Below are positions 42,564-53,028 of a stretch of DNA of 64,000 nt, one piece after another. A program made the translations under genes and the position numbers. Position 1 is the first letter of the stretch. Each line of letters begins with the position of its first letter. Under the pieces are notes generated by a model. It was not told the origin of the DNA, did no database searches, and worked only from the letters and a program-made list of their open reading frames with translations. The DNA is from Marinoscillum pacificum (lineage in GTDB: Bacteria; Bacteroidota; Bacteroidia; Cytophagales; Cyclobacteriaceae): assembly GCF_024714495.1 (NCBI RefSeq), contig NZ_JAMZMJ010000017.1, forward strand, positions 1 to 64,000, written 5' to 3'.

Positions 42564-44201
42564 TTACTTGGTTTCTACTGTAATGTCGGCAGAATAAATG
42601 TAATAGTTTGGATCATGAGTAATGGAAGACTCACTAGCATCCACCTGCAAATCTCCCCATCGAGTAGTAGGAGAAACCTTCACTGATTTGCCATCAACAA
42701 TCAATTCAGTAGTCATATCAAAACCATCAACAACATTGGTCCATCGACCTATAATCTTTCCTTCTGTCACAAAATACTCTAAGACCGGAACTCGATAATC
42801 TCGCAAATACTGATCAAACACTTTACTCAAATCAACCCCGCTTTTATCCGAGATATAGTTTTCGATTTGACTTGTAGTCACTGTTTGGTGATAAAACTCT
42901 TCATTTAATCCTCTTAGTATGGATCTCCACTTTTCATCATCACCTACGATTTGGCGAATCGTATGCAGCACGTTGGCTCCTTTATTGTACAAGTCATCAC
43001 CATTATCGTTCACATCATAGTTACCAATCATACTCGAACGATTTCCTATGCCCATGCGCTGACCTCTCACATACTCGGCTCCAGCCTCTTTTCCGTAAAA
43101 ATATTCAGTGAATAAACTTTCAGAATAGCAGGTAAAACTTTCATGCACCCACATGTCTGCATAGTCTTTGTAGGTAATGTTATTGGCAAACCACTCATGT
43201 CCAGACTCGTGAATAATGATGTAGTCCCACTTCAGTCCCCAACCAGTTCCACTCAAGTCTCTACCTAGATATCCATTACCGTATTTATTGCCATAGGTCA
43301 CAGAACTCTGATGCTCCATTCCCAAATATGGCACTTCCACTAACTTATAGCTATCCTCATAAAATGGATATGGCCCAAACCAATGCTCAAATGCCTCCAA
43401 AGTTCTTACCGCATCTTTAAACTGCTCTTTTGCCTTATCCAGGTTTTCTCGGAGGACATAATAAATCATGTCTAGTTCACCCTTTTCGCCAGGGTATTTT
43501 TCACTGAAAGTCACATAGTCACCAATATTCAAATTGACCCCATAGTTGTTGATTGGATTAACCACCTTCCAGGTGTAAGTCTTGGTTTTATCTTTCTTGT
43601 TTTTGGTGGTTTTAACCAAACGCCCGTTTCCTACAGCAACCAAATCTTCAGGAACAGTAAAACTCATCGACATTCCCTCATCATTCTCATCATACATGTG
43701 GTCTTTGTTTGGCCACCACACACTAGCACCTAGACCTTGACAAGAAGTCGCAATAAAAGGCTTCCCATTGGAATCTTCTTTCCAGGAAAATCCACCATCC
43801 CAGGGAGCCCTGATCGCTTCTTTTGGCTCTCCGTGATAAAACACTGTGATTTCTTTTACCGCTCCTTTTTCCTGAACAGCCTCCAGCTGGATAAAATGAG
43901 CATTTCCCTCATGAATAACTTCAAGGCTTTTACCATCTTGCATCACTTTATCAATGATCATTGGCTCCTGCAAGTCTACCTGCATCACTTTACCTGCCTT
44001 TAAGACTTTGTAGCGAATGAGATTAGATCCAGAAATGGTTTTATTAGGGATATCAACGGCAACATTTAAATCATAGTAGCGCAGATCCCACCATTCTCTT
44101 TCGGGGGTAATACTGCCTCGTAATGAATCCTGACGCGTATACTCCTGTGCAAAAAGTGAAGAGCAAACCAATAATGTGAGTAGAAAAAGTGATTGACGCA
44201 T
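42564..44201 (-). CDS. Secreted M1 family metallopeptidase
   Basis: 545 residues with signal peptide MRQSLFLLTLLVCSSLFA. The N-terminal beta domain contains DLRYYDLNVAVDIPNKTISG. The catalytic domain has GMEHQSSVTYGN (the family's substrate-binding GxMEN equivalent), the zinc site HESGHEWFANN and the third ligand Glu in MWVHESFTCYSE. The C-terminal stretch is short (about 100 residues). It is an aminopeptidase N-like enzyme acting in the periplasm. It lies 31 bp upstream of the M24 gene and is very likely co-transcribed with it for peptide scavenging. Confidence 0.94.
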   Translation of the reverse strand: MRQSLFLLTLLVCSSLFAQEYTRQDSLRGSITPEREWWDLRYYDLNVAVDIPNKTISGSNLIRYKVLKAGKVMQVDLQEPMIIDKVMQDGKSLEVIHEGNAHFIQLEAVQEKGAVKEITVFYHGEPKEAIRAPWDGGFSWKEDSNGKPFIATSCQGLGASVWWPNKDHMYDENDEGMSMSFTVPEDLVAVGNGRLVKTTKNKKDKTKTYTWKVVNPINNYGVNLNIGDYVTFSEKYPGEKGELDMIYYVLRENLDKAKEQFKDAVRTLEAFEHWFGPYPFYEDSYKLVEVPYLGMEHQSSVTYGNKYGNGYLGRDLSGTGWGLKWDYIIIHESGHEWFANNITYKDYADMWVHESFTCYSESLFTEYFYGKEAGAEYVRGQRMGIGNRSSMIGNYDVNDNGDDLYNKGANVLHTIRQIVGDDEKWRSILRGLNEEFYHQTVTTSQIENYISDKSGVDLSKVFDQYLRDYRVPVLEYFVTEGKIIGRWTNVVDGFDMTTELIVDGKSVKVSPTTRWGDLQVDASESSITHDPNYYIYSADITVETK

Positions 44202-44314
44202 GTAAGCTTTTAGTTTTTAAAAGCTGCCAATTTACTGAGTAGTAAGTGAACTCAGCAATGAGTTTACATCAACTAGCGCCAATAATTACATGAGTGGAGC
44301 AGATACAAACCAAA

Positions 44315-44343
44315 AAGCCTCTAACGTCAGACGTCAGAGGCTT
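44315..44343 (-). terminator. rpmB terminator
   Basis: AAGCCTCTAACGT (44315-44327) pairs with ACGTCAGAGGCTT (44331-44343) with one mismatch and a 3-base loop. On the minus strand TTTTTGG follows. It lies 25 bp after the rpmB stop. Confidence 0.75.
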
Positions 44344-44367
44344 CAATATTGTATAAGGTAAGACGAA

Positions 44368-44607
44368 TTAAAGGGAAGTAGTTCCTTTAGCTCTCGCTTT
44401 TTTGATCTCGTTGTATATTCCGTTTTTGTTGATGTTTCTCAACATGGAAGTAGACACTCTGATCGTTACCCATTTATCCTCCTCAGGAATATAGAATCTC
44501 TTTTTCTGAAGATTTGGATTAAATCTTCTCTTCACTTTGTTGTTAGCGTGAGATACGTTATTTCCTACCTGTGGTCTCTTACCTGATATTTCGCAAACTT
44601 TTGACAT
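44368..44607 (-). CDS. rpmB: 50S ribosomal protein L28
   Basis: 79 residues: MSKVCEISGKRPQVGNNVSH, ANNKVKRRFNPNLQKKRFYI, VTIRVSTSMLRNINKNGIYN. All are standard L28 features. It has its own terminator. In many Bacteroidota rpmB, rpmG, DUF4295 and ftsY are adjacent. Here the two peptidase genes lie between rpmB and rpmG. Confidence 0.97.
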   Translation of the reverse strand: MSKVCEISGKRPQVGNNVSHANNKVKRRFNPNLQKKRFYIPEEDKWVTIRVSTSMLRNINKNGIYNEIKKARAKGTTSL

Positions 44608-44634
44608 GATTTCTCAGTTTTAAAAAACGGAGTG

Positions 44635-44664
44635 CAAAGATCGTAAGATTCTTTAAAATAACAA
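44635..44664 (-). promoter_or_regulatory. Candidate rpmB promoter
   Basis: Minus-strand GATCTTTG (44635-44642) is one base from TAnnTTTG, with TTG (44662-44664) 19 bp upstream. It is followed by TTTGCACTCC, as before rpmG, and the same distance to the start codon (28 versus 29 bp). Confidence 0.5.
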
Positions 44665-44673
44665 ACTAGGCTT

Positions 44674-44829
44674 CTAATTTCTTTTAAAACCATATGGACA
44701 ATGCCTGCAGCCACTTTTGCAGCAGTAGCCTCTTTTTCGGTGATATTTCTCTGTGAACACCAAAAATCCCTCTTCGGTGTAATAAAAATCCTCTTCTTCG
44801 AGACCTTTATACTTCTTTCCTTTCGCCAT
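44674..44829 (-). CDS. DUF5522 small cysteine-rich protein
   Basis: 51 residues: MAKGKKYKGLEEEDFYYTEE, GFLVFTEKYHRKRGYCCKSG, CRHCPYGFKRN. The signature 'EGFLVFTEKYHRKRGYCC..GCRHCPYG' identifies DUF5522. The four clustered cysteines suggest a metal site. It lies upstream of rpmB on the same strand (66 bp) and is divergent from rocD. Its function is unknown. Confidence 0.9.
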   Translation of the reverse strand: MAKGKKYKGLEEEDFYYTEEGFLVFTEKYHRKRGYCCKSGCRHCPYGFKRN

Positions 44830-44845
44830 CTCCAACCTAAAATAG

Positions 44846-44853
44846 TACTTTTG
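44846..44853 (+). promoter_or_regulatory. Possible -7 element of rocD
   Basis: TACTTTTG matches TAnnTTTG exactly, 57 bp upstream of the rocD ATG. There is no TTG at the right upstream spacing, so this is weak. Confidence 0.35.
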
Positions 44854-44909
44854 AAAACCTAAAAATCAAAGCATTGTTTACAAGCTGAGGAGTTTAAATA
44901 AAACATTTT

Positions 44910-46154
44910 ATGGCGACAGATACCAAAAAGAAATCGAGCAAGGAATTTATAGACCTTGAAAACCAACATGGAGCACACAACTACCACCCCCTGCCTGTTG
45001 TGTTGTCCAAAGGTGAAGGAGTTTATGTGTGGGACGTAGAAGGAAAAAAATATTACGATTTTCTTTCGGCATATAGTGCGGTGAATCAGGGGCACTGTCA
45101 CCCAAGAATTGTCAATGCACTCAAAGAACAAGCAGAAACATTAACTCTAACCAGCAGAGCTTTTTATAATGATGTGCTTGGTCCATACGAACAGTACATG
45201 ACTGAGTACTTTGGTTTTGACAAAGTACTTCCCATGAATACAGGCGCTGAGGCGGTAGAAACAGCTATCAAAATCTGTAGAAAGTGGGGATATGAAAAAA
45301 AGGGTGTAGAAGAAAACAAAGGTCAAATAGTCGTATTTGATCAAAACTTCCATGGTAGAACTACTACCATTATTTCATTTTCTTCTGATCCCGATGCTCG
45401 CAAAAATTTTGGCCCATATACTCATGGCTTTATTAAAGTAGCTTATAATGACATTGAAGCATTAAATGAAGTATTTGAAGAGCATTCGAACATTGTCGGA
45501 GTGCTTATAGAGCCTATTCAAGGTGAGGCTGGGGTAATGGTTCCTAACGACGGCTATTTAGCTCAGATTGGAAAACTTTGTAAACAAAACAATGCGCTTT
45601 TCATTGCAGACGAGATTCAAACAGGAATAGGTAGAACTGGTGAATTACTCGCTGTGAACTACGATCAGGTTAAACCAGACATGGTCATTTTGGGAAAAGC
45701 ACTAAGTGGAGGAGCTTATCCTGTATCTGCAGTTTTAGCAGATAACCATATTATGGAGGTAATTACACCTGGAACTCATGGCTCTACTTTTGGAGGAAAT
45801 CCTCTTGGAGCTAAAGTTGCTATGGCTGCTTTGGAAGTCATCAAAGATGAAAAACTAACAGAGAATGCACGCAAATTAGGAGATCAATTCCGAGAAAGAA
45901 TGAAAAAACTCATTGAGAAAACTGATTTGGTTTGCCTGGTAAGAGGCAAAGGCTTACTTAATGCAATTGTTATTAATGACCATCAGGATAGCAGTACTGC
46001 GTGGAACATTTGCATGAAACTTAGTGAGAATGGATTGCTTGCAAAGCCAACTCATGGAAATATCATTCGTTTTGCTCCTCCTCTGGTTATGACTGAAGAG
46101 CAGCTTCACGAATGCTGTGATATTATTGAAAAAACAATCTTAGAGTTTGCATAA
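44910..46154 (+). CDS. rocD: Ornithine aminotransferase
   Basis: 414 residues. This class III PLP aminotransferase converts ornithine and 2-oxoglutarate to glutamate semialdehyde and glutamate, linking arginine breakdown to proline. Typical motifs are [20 protein letters not shown] (start), [31 protein letters not shown]-like [13 protein letters not shown], the PLP lysine in [16 protein letters not shown], and [12 protein letters not shown]. It has its own terminator and so is a single-gene unit. Confidence 0.95.
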   Translation: MATDTKKKSSKEFIDLENQHGAHNYHPLPVVLSKGEGVYVWDVEGKKYYDFLSAYSAVNQGHCHPRIVNALKEQAETLTLTSRAFYNDVLGPYEQYMTEYFGFDKVLPMNTGAEAVETAIKICRKWGYEKKGVEENKGQIVVFDQNFHGRTTTIISFSSDPDARKNFGPYTHGFIKVAYNDIEALNEVFEEHSNIVGVLIEPIQGEAGVMVPNDGYLAQIGKLCKQNNALFIADEIQTGIGRTGELLAVNYDQVKPDMVILGKALSGGAYPVSAVLADNHIMEVITPGTHGSTFGGNPLGAKVAMAALEVIKDEKLTENARKLGDQFRERMKKLIEKTDLVCLVRGKGLLNAIVINDHQDSSTAWNICMKLSENGLLAKPTHGNIIRFAPPLVMTEEQLHECCDIIEKTILEFA

Positions 46155-46177
46155 ACTGCTGATTCTAACTGATCAAG

Positions 46178-46208
46178 AAACGCGAATCGAATTGGTTCGC
46201 GTTTTTTT
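46178..46208 (+). terminator. rocD terminator
   Basis: AAACGCGAA / TTCGCGTTT stem (9 bp) with a 9-base loop, followed by four more Ts. It lies 24 bp after the rocD stop. Confidence 0.88.
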
Positions 46209-46477
46209 GTGGCCTATAACACCCTGTAATCCTTAACTCAACTCTCAAATACTAAAAGTCGTCCAGCTATCGGTAAATTCGATCGAATGACCTTCCATGA
46301 TTCTATAATTCGTTTTATTTTTCAGTTTCGTTTTCCCAAAAACGACCAACGAAAACTATACGGGCATCTAACCTTGGAGCTATACTCCCACCGGTTCCAA
46401 TGTTTTCTTTCGCCCGTTTTACAGATGTTTATGAGGCTGTGGTAGGACAGCCTCTTTAAAAATTATTGACTGACTCT
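46209..46477 (+). other. Leader region of the chemoreceptor gene with a stable hairpin
   Basis: No gene is seen. GAGGCTGT (46433-46440) and ACAGCCTC (46447-46454) form a perfect 8-bp stem with a 6-base loop, then TTT, only 24 bp before the ATG at 46478. This may be a leader hairpin or attenuator for the chemoreceptor. No clear TAnnTTTG promoter was found. Confidence 0.45.
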
Positions 46478-48982
46478 ATGTTGAAAAAACTGTCTATTCG
46501 GCAAAAAATGCTTTTGCTGATTTTGGGAATTACTATTGCCACCTATGCAATCACTATGACCTATGTAGGTTGGTTTTTAGGCCAAAAATCAATTGCTGAT
46601 GCGAAACAGCTTGCAGACCTGGGAGCTAAAGAAAAAGCCAATGAGATCCAATCAGATTTTGAAGGCTACCTGTCACTTTCACGGGCTATGGCCAAAATCA
46701 TAGAGGACTATCCATCTCTGCCATTCAAAGAACGATTTAATCTAGAAGGACAACTCCTTCAAAAAGTCTTGGCGAGCAATGTTGATTTCAAACAAGTATG
46801 GATCAGCTGGGAAATGGGAGTCATTGACCCCAGATGGAAGAAATCTTTCGGACGAGAACGACATGCTTATACAAAACTTCAGGATGGAAATACACGTGAG
46901 TTCTCAGATTCTACAGACCTGGAAAGCCACAACTCGCAAAACTTTTATTATGTGCTTCGCGAAACAGGAAATGAAGGCGCGGCTGAACCCTACTTCTTTG
47001 CTCCTAATGCCTGGCCCGGATTGGTAGGAACGAGTATTGTAAGTCCAATAAAGAAAGGCAATGAGTACTTAGGTCAGGTAGGCTTTGACTATGCTACAAG
47101 TCAATACATGAATACAACGGATTTCGAGGCATTCGACAGAAGTTATGCCATGATCTTCTCTGAGTCCGGTATTGTAGTAGCCCATCCTCAAGACTCACTG
47201 GTCAATCATCCATTTAACAAACTGGCATTTCTCGAAGAAAAGGATCTGGAGTTTTTCAAATCTCAACTTGAAAACCATGATGTCATCACTTTTGAGCGAT
47301 ATGACCAGCTATCACAAGAAAAGGTCTATGTCAATTTACGTAGTGTTCCAATAGGCACTTCAGACATGTTTTGGGTGGTAGGAACCGTGGTTCCTTTGGT
47401 AGAAATCACCAAAGAATCCAATCAGATTATTCTTAATGCAACCTTAATCGGCATTTCTGGATTGGTGTTATTGATACTTGCCATCATGTTCATCACCAAG
47501 AAAATTATCACCTCACTACGCGAATCCGAAGGCCTTCTGAAAAAGCTTGCAAAAGGTGAAGTGGATGCTACTACACAATTGGAAGTAAAAGGATCTGATG
47601 AACTAAGCAGTATGGCGAGATCTGTTAATCAGTTGCTAACTGAACTAGCCAAAAAAGCGGATTTTGCGAAGGAAATCGGCGAAGGAAATCTACAGAGCTA
47701 CTTTGAAGCCTCCGGACCAAATGATCTACTTGGAAACTCTCTTCTTCAGATGAGAGGAAACCTTCACAAGGTTATTGATGAAGTAAATTCAGTAGTTACT
47801 ATTGCTGCGGAAGAAGGCAACTTATCAACCCGGATAGACTTAGAAGGTAAACTGGGAGTTTGGAGAGAGTTGGCGCACACCATTAATGAGTTATTAGCTT
47901 CATTTTATGCTCCTTTTCATTCTATAAGCACGATTGCACAGCTTATGGCAAACGGAGATCTCTCCCAACAACTGGAGGAAGCAAAAGGGGATGTTGGTGA
48001 AATCACTACCAACCTAAATTCAGGTTTGGCTAACCTATCCCAGCTGCTATTGGATGTTATCGAACACGCACGAAACATCCGTTTATCTGCAGAAGATATG
48101 CTGGCCGTAGGAAGTGATATGAATACAAGCACTATTGAAATATCAACTGCCATTGAAGAAATGAGTAATGGTGCTACGAAGCAAGTGAGCGAAGTTGATC
48201 GAACTTCACAATACATTGAGAAAATCATGCATTCATCCAGAGGCATGGAAGAGCAAGCTCAAAACATTAACAAGGCTGCTGCCAGTAGTACAGAAAAAAC
48301 AGCACAAGGTCTCGATCGGATCACCAATGTGGATCAAAGTATGAAAGATCTCTCTTCGTATTCTGAAAAGACTAATGAGTCGTTTCGAGTGTTTGCGGAT
48401 CGGTCCAAGGAAATCTCACGAGTGCTGGGTGTAATTACAGAAATAGCCTCCCAAACAAACCTACTTGCACTGAATGCAGCGATAGAAGCTGCTCAGGCAG
48501 GAGAAGCCGGAAGAGGATTTGCAGTCGTTGCAGAAGAGATTCGCAATCTTGCCGAGAGCTCCAGGCAATCTGCTAGAGAAATTGAGGAATTGGTAAGTGC
48601 TGTTCAGCAAGACTCCAAGGAAGTAGCAATTACGCTAGATGATATGACCAATCGAATTCAGGCAGGTGAAATCGCTTCAAGAGAAGCATCCTTTGCCTTT
48701 AAAGAAATAGCCAACTCAACAGATGAAACATTAAAACTTGCCAAACAAATATTTGATGCCAGCATCGAACAACGCAATGACATAACGGAGATAGTGAAGG
48801 TTACCGAATCCGTAGTGGTAATAGCTGAAGAAACTGCTGCAGGTACAGAAGAAGTATCAATGTCCTCTGAGCAACTGAGTCAAGGAATGACTAACTATAA
48901 AAACCGATCAGAGGAATTGGAGCAAATTTCCAATCAGTTAACTGAGGCTATTGAGAAATTGAATTTAAGAAAAACTTCATAG
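46478..48982 (+). CDS. Methyl-accepting chemotaxis protein
   Basis: 834 residues from the ATG at 46478. A TTG four codons earlier is less likely. TM1 is at about 10-33. A large Cache-like periplasmic sensor (about 35-320) holds VGQ-type strands ([36 protein letters not shown]). TM2 is at about 325-348. HAMP-like repeats follow, and the signalling hairpin tip is [20 protein letters not shown], then [20 protein letters not shown]. It senses a small ligand and signals to CheA/CheW encoded elsewhere. Its target could be gliding or flagellar control. It has its own terminator. Confidence 0.93.
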   Translation: MLKKLSIRQKMLLLILGITIATYAITMTYVGWFLGQKSIADAKQLADLGAKEKANEIQSDFEGYLSLSRAMAKIIEDYPSLPFKERFNLEGQLLQKVLASNVDFKQVWISWEMGVIDPRWKKSFGRERHAYTKLQDGNTREFSDSTDLESHNSQNFYYVLRETGNEGAAEPYFFAPNAWPGLVGTSIVSPIKKGNEYLGQVGFDYATSQYMNTTDFEAFDRSYAMIFSESGIVVAHPQDSLVNHPFNKLAFLEEKDLEFFKSQLENHDVITFERYDQLSQEKVYVNLRSVPIGTSDMFWVVGTVVPLVEITKESNQIILNATLIGISGLVLLILAIMFITKKIITSLRESEGLLKKLAKGEVDATTQLEVKGSDELSSMARSVNQLLTELAKKADFAKEIGEGNLQSYFEASGPNDLLGNSLLQMRGNLHKVIDEVNSVVTIAAEEGNLSTRIDLEGKLGVWRELAHTINELLASFYAPFHSISTIAQLMANGDLSQQLEEAKGDVGEITTNLNSGLANLSQLLLDVIEHARNIRLSAEDMLAVGSDMNTSTIEISTAIEEMSNGATKQVSEVDRTSQYIEKIMHSSRGMEEQAQNINKAAASSTEKTAQGLDRITNVDQSMKDLSSYSEKTNESFRVFADRSKEISRVLGVITEIASQTNLLALNAAIEAAQAGEAGRGFAVVAEEIRNLAESSRQSAREIEELVSAVQQDSKEVAITLDDMTNRIQAGEIASREASFAFKEIANSTDETLKLAKQIFDASIEQRNDITEIVKVTESVVVIAEETAAGTEEVSMSSEQLSQGMTNYKNRSEELEQISNQLTEAIEKLNLRKTS

Positions 48983-49049
48983 AGGCCACTTTTCAGAAAC
49001 AAATCGATGGTAGTTTTTTACTAATCGACAGATTTACAGGACTCATACA

Positions 49050-49083
49050 AAAAGCGAACTAAATATCGGTTCGCTTTTATATT
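49050..49083 (+). terminator. Terminator after the chemoreceptor gene
   Basis: AAAAGCGAAC (49050-49059) and GTTCGCTTTT (49069-49078) are perfect reverse complements with a 9-base loop, ending in a T-rich stretch. It separates the chemoreceptor from the kinase array. Confidence 0.85.
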
Positions 49084-49112
49084 TTCATGGCCTATACCGT
49101 AACGCTACATTT

Positions 49113-50900
49113 ATGTTTAAGTCATTATTCCTCATTAGCGCCATAATGATCGGAAACCCTGACACTGATTTGAAGAATCTGATTGATTCCTCCATCAAAT
49201 TAAGGGAATCAAATTGTGACAGTGCCTTTGTACTTCTCGATGACATTGATCCCTCCTACTTATCAGCGCAAAGTCTGCCAGATCAGGCTGAAGTTACTCT
49301 TCAAAAAGGCTTGGCCAAATACTGTCTGGGAGAGTATGATAAAACCCTACCCCTATACCAAACGGCAGTTGATCTATTCGACTCAGCTGAGATGCCTGAA
49401 AGAGGAGTGTTGACCTTAAATCTCATTGGCACACTTCAGAAAAAACAAGGGCTCTTTGATGTGGCACAAACCTACTATGAGCAAGGACTAGAACTTGCCA
49501 AGAAAAATAATGACGATGAAGGGATAGGTAACAGCTTAAATAATATTGGTCTTGTTTATTTACAACAAGATCAGATTCATGAGGCAAAAAAGTATTTTTT
49601 AGAGTCTACAACTTACAAAATAATGGCTCAAGACACTCTGGGACTCAGTTACAACTATGACAATCTGGGGCAGGTATATGGACAAAACGATCAACTAGAT
49701 AGCGCCATTTATTATTTTGAATTAGCAGCTGATTATAAGAACAAAGTCGGTGAGCGCGTAGGCGGGGCCATTGTGCAAAATAACATCGGGGAAGCTTTGT
49801 TAATTGCTGGGCAAGCAAAAAGAGCAGAGGCGTATTTCCAGAAAGCTTTGATCATCGCAAAAGAAACGAGCTTTGCTGATTTCGAACAGCATGTTTTGTT
49901 ACAACTGTCCAAAGTCTATGAAGAGCTTGGCAACATGACACAAGCATTTGATTTATACAAACAGCATGTTTCATTGAATGACAGCTTATTCAATATTCGA
50001 AAGACCAAAGCCATAGCAGAGCTGGAAACGAAGTATGAAACAGCGAAGAAAGAACAACAAATCACCTTGCAGCAAGCTGAAATCGAAGAACACAGAATAC
50101 AGAATCAACGGAATCTGGCAGTCATTTTAGGACTTATTTTAGTGGTCCTAATGCTAGTGATTATTGTGCTCTTAACACGAAGTAGGTCACGTAAGAAACA
50201 AGCAATTATCCTGAAAGAAGCTGAAATCAAGCTACGCGAAACACAGATAGAAGCGGCTATTTCTAGTCAGGAAAAAGAACGCACCCGCTTTGCCAAAGAC
50301 CTACATGATGGATTTGGTCAGATGATCTCTGTTCTAAATCTCAACTTAAAATCACTGGAAGATGGAGACAAAGACAAGCATGAAGTTTTCGAAAGCTCCA
50401 GCAAAGTACTTGATGAAATGTATCAGGAACTCAAGGGTATCTGTTTCAACCTGATGCCTCAAACCTTGATAAAACATGGCATCACCGCCGCGATTAATGA
50501 GTTTGCGGGGCGAATAAACAATACTGGAAAGTACTACATTCAAACGGACTTCTTTGGTATGGAAGACAGACTGACTGATGTGCAAGAAATATCCCTGTAC
50601 CGAATCACTCAAGAATGGGTCAACAATATTTTGAAGTACTCCGATGCATCCAAAGTAACTGTTCAAATCACTAGAGACGAGGAAGAAATTACGTTGCTCA
50701 TAGAAGATGATGGAAGCGGCTTTGACCTGAATGTCCTTAAATCAGGCAAAGGCAATGGCTGGAAGAATATGAACTCGCGAGCAAACCTCATCAATGGAGA
50801 GCTGGAAGTAGAAACTACACCAGGAATGAGAGGCAACACGCTGATTGTGAATGTGCCTGTAGCAGTTAGAATCGACCAAAGTATTGAATTAGTCAAATAG
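49113..50900 (+). CDS. TPR-sensor histidine kinase 1 (NarL-type)
   Basis: 595 residues. A short N-terminal hydrophobic segment is followed by about six TPR units (residues 25-320), a coiled coil (KYETAKKEQQITLQQAEIEE), one membrane helix at about 335-357 and a second coiled coil. The HisKA_3 helix has H398 (KDLHDGFGQM). The ATPase has the N box ITQEWVNNILKYSDA, G1 IEDDGSGF and G2 SGKGNGWKNMNSRA. TPRs are on the periplasmic side. It is the first of four tandem kinases feeding one regulator. From residue about 377 on it is nearly identical to kinase 2, at both DNA and protein level. Confidence 0.92.
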   Translation: MFKSLFLISAIMIGNPDTDLKNLIDSSIKLRESNCDSAFVLLDDIDPSYLSAQSLPDQAEVTLQKGLAKYCLGEYDKTLPLYQTAVDLFDSAEMPERGVLTLNLIGTLQKKQGLFDVAQTYYEQGLELAKKNNDDEGIGNSLNNIGLVYLQQDQIHEAKKYFLESTTYKIMAQDTLGLSYNYDNLGQVYGQNDQLDSAIYYFELAADYKNKVGERVGGAIVQNNIGEALLIAGQAKRAEAYFQKALIIAKETSFADFEQHVLLQLSKVYEELGNMTQAFDLYKQHVSLNDSLFNIRKTKAIAELETKYETAKKEQQITLQQAEIEEHRIQNQRNLAVILGLILVVLMLVIIVLLTRSRSRKKQAIILKEAEIKLRETQIEAAISSQEKERTRFAKDLHDGFGQMISVLNLNLKSLEDGDKDKHEVFESSSKVLDEMYQELKGICFNLMPQTLIKHGITAAINEFAGRINNTGKYYIQTDFFGMEDRLTDVQEISLYRITQEWVNNILKYSDASKVTVQITRDEEEITLLIEDDGSGFDLNVLKSGKGNGWKNMNSRANLINGELEVETTPGMRGNTLIVNVPVAVRIDQSIELVK

Positions 50901-50979
50901 TTTGCTGCTTTTAGTTAGATAATTGTGTCAAGTATATAGTGAATGCTTAACTTCATTAATCCGCTACAAACGAGATTAA

Positions 50980-52935
50980 ATGAAGGCCCTATTCATCTTT
51001 TTGTCATTACTTGTCTCCATCTGTTCTATAGGTCAGAATAGAGAGATTGATAGTCTAAAATCCTTACTACCAGTGCAATCTAATGCCGACAAAATATCTT
51101 CTCTGAATGAGTTGTCCTGGCATTACCGAAGTATCAATATTGACACAGCTATTTCACTAGCGGAACAAGCAATCGCTATTTCGAATGAAATTCAGAATAC
51201 AGAATTGCTGGGAAGATCGCTAAACAATCTTGGAGCAGCCTACCAGGCTACTGGCTCCTATGATACCGCTATAGTAATTTTATCTCAATCTCTAGACTTG
51301 ATAAGTCAGGTTCAGGATTCAAGCCGTTTGTCTAGTATACTGAATAACCTTGGTATTTGCTACGATGAACTAGGCCAATACAATAAAGCACTAAGTAATT
51401 ATTTTGACGGTTTACGAATTGCTGAAGACCAAGCTGATCTTGAAAAAGAAGCATTGATCATAGGTAATATTGGCATTGTTTATAAGAAAATGAAGTCTTA
51501 TAGCAAAGTATTGGAATACTACCAACAGGCATTAGATATCTATACAACATTAGATAATACATTGGGTGTAACGATTATGACTGGAAATATCGCTTCAGTT
51601 TATATCCAACTAAAAGAGTTTGATCTTGCCATCGAATACTCCTTTAAAGCTAAAAATCTCTACGAACAGCTGGGCTACCTAAGATATGTGCCTTACTCTG
51701 TGGGAAATGCAGCCATTGCTTCCGATAGTTTAAATAATAAAAACGCAGAAGCATTATACCTGGAATCAATTGCCGCCCATGAACAATTTGACAACCAGTA
51801 TGAACTAGCATTTCAATACAAAAATTTAGCTTCCTATTACATCAAACAACATAAACTTTCACTGGCAGAATTATACGCAAAAAAAGCAATTGATGCCGCC
51901 ACAGCAATTCAAGCGAATGAAATGTTAAAAGATGCTCTGGCTGTAGCTTCACTAGCAGCTTTTGAATCAGAAAATTTCAAACAAGCTTACCTGCTTCAGA
52001 AGGAAATGGAAGAGATAAAGGATTCGTTGTATGAAAAAAGTAAAACTCGTCAGATTTTTGAACTTCAAACCCAGTATGAAACAGAGAAAAAAGAGCATCA
52101 AATTGCTCTTCAAAATGCCAGAATTAATGAACAGGAAACTGCTAATGAGCGAAACATTGCCATTATTTTTGGATTAGTGATAGGATTAATGCTATTAATC
52201 TTGCTGGTGATAGCAATGAGATCCAGATCCAGGAAAAAGCATGAACTACTAAAACAAGAAGCGGAAATTATACTTCGTAAAACACAGATAGAAGCGGCTA
52301 TTTCTAGTCAGGAAAAGGAACGCACCCGCTTTGCCAAGGACCTACATGATGGATTTGGTCAGATGATTTCTATCTTGAACCTCAACTTAAAATCTCTGGA
52401 AGATGGAGACAAAGACAAACATGAAGTGTTTGAGAGTTCCAGTAAGGTACTGGAAGAGATGTATCAGGAACTGAAAGGCATCTGTTTTAACCTAATGCCT
52501 CAGACTCTCATCAAACATGGCATCACCTCCGCGATTAATGAGTTTGCGGGGCGAATTAACAATACAGGAAAGTACAACATTGAAACAGACTTCTTCGGTA
52601 TGGAAGAACGACTGACTGATGTACAAGAAATATCCTTATACCGAATCACTCAAGAATGGGTCAACAATATTTTGAAGTACTCTGATGCATCCAAAGTAAC
52701 TGTCCAAATCACTAGAGACGAAGAAGAAATAACGTTGCTCATAGAAGATGACGGAAGCGGCTTTGACCTGAATGTCCTAAAGTCCGGAAAAGGCAATGGC
52801 TGGAAGAATATGAACTCGCGAGCAAACCTCATCAATGGAGAGCTGGAAGTAGAAACTACTCCAGGTATGAGAGGCAATACGCTGATTGTGAATGCGCCAT
52901 TCATCATTGAAAAACCCGAGTTGCAACTAGCATAA
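50980..52935 (+). CDS. TPR-sensor histidine kinase 2 (NarL-type)
   Basis: 651 residues with signal peptide MKALFIFLSLLVSICSIGQ. TPRs span about 40-360 (SLNNLGAAYQATGSYDTAIV, NNLGICYDELGQYNKALSNY). Then come coiled coil, membrane helix at about 390-412, and HisKA_3 H456. The catalytic half differs from kinase 1 by only six of about 204 residues (50241-50853 versus 52282-52894, no gaps), while the TPR half is clearly different. 79 bp after kinase 1, same strand. The recent duplication or gene conversion of the kinase core suggests both phosphorylate the same partner. Confidence 0.92.
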   Translation: MKALFIFLSLLVSICSIGQNREIDSLKSLLPVQSNADKISSLNELSWHYRSINIDTAISLAEQAIAISNEIQNTELLGRSLNNLGAAYQATGSYDTAIVILSQSLDLISQVQDSSRLSSILNNLGICYDELGQYNKALSNYFDGLRIAEDQADLEKEALIIGNIGIVYKKMKSYSKVLEYYQQALDIYTTLDNTLGVTIMTGNIASVYIQLKEFDLAIEYSFKAKNLYEQLGYLRYVPYSVGNAAIASDSLNNKNAEALYLESIAAHEQFDNQYELAFQYKNLASYYIKQHKLSLAELYAKKAIDAATAIQANEMLKDALAVASLAAFESENFKQAYLLQKEMEEIKDSLYEKSKTRQIFELQTQYETEKKEHQIALQNARINEQETANERNIAIIFGLVIGLMLLILLVIAMRSRSRKKHELLKQEAEIILRKTQIEAAISSQEKERTRFAKDLHDGFGQMISILNLNLKSLEDGDKDKHEVFESSSKVLEEMYQELKGICFNLMPQTLIKHGITSAINEFAGRINNTGKYNIETDFFGMEERLTDVQEISLYRITQEWVNNILKYSDASKVTVQITRDEEEITLLIEDDGSGFDLNVLKSGKGNGWKNMNSRANLINGELEVETTPGMRGNTLIVNAPFIIEKPELQLA

Positions 52936-53028
52936 CCCTGAAATATACCCTTGAGAAGGTATGTTGATTGGTCTTAGGACTTCTGATTTTTGTTTTAAAT
53001 TCATAGAGTTTGTACCAAACAAGAATCC

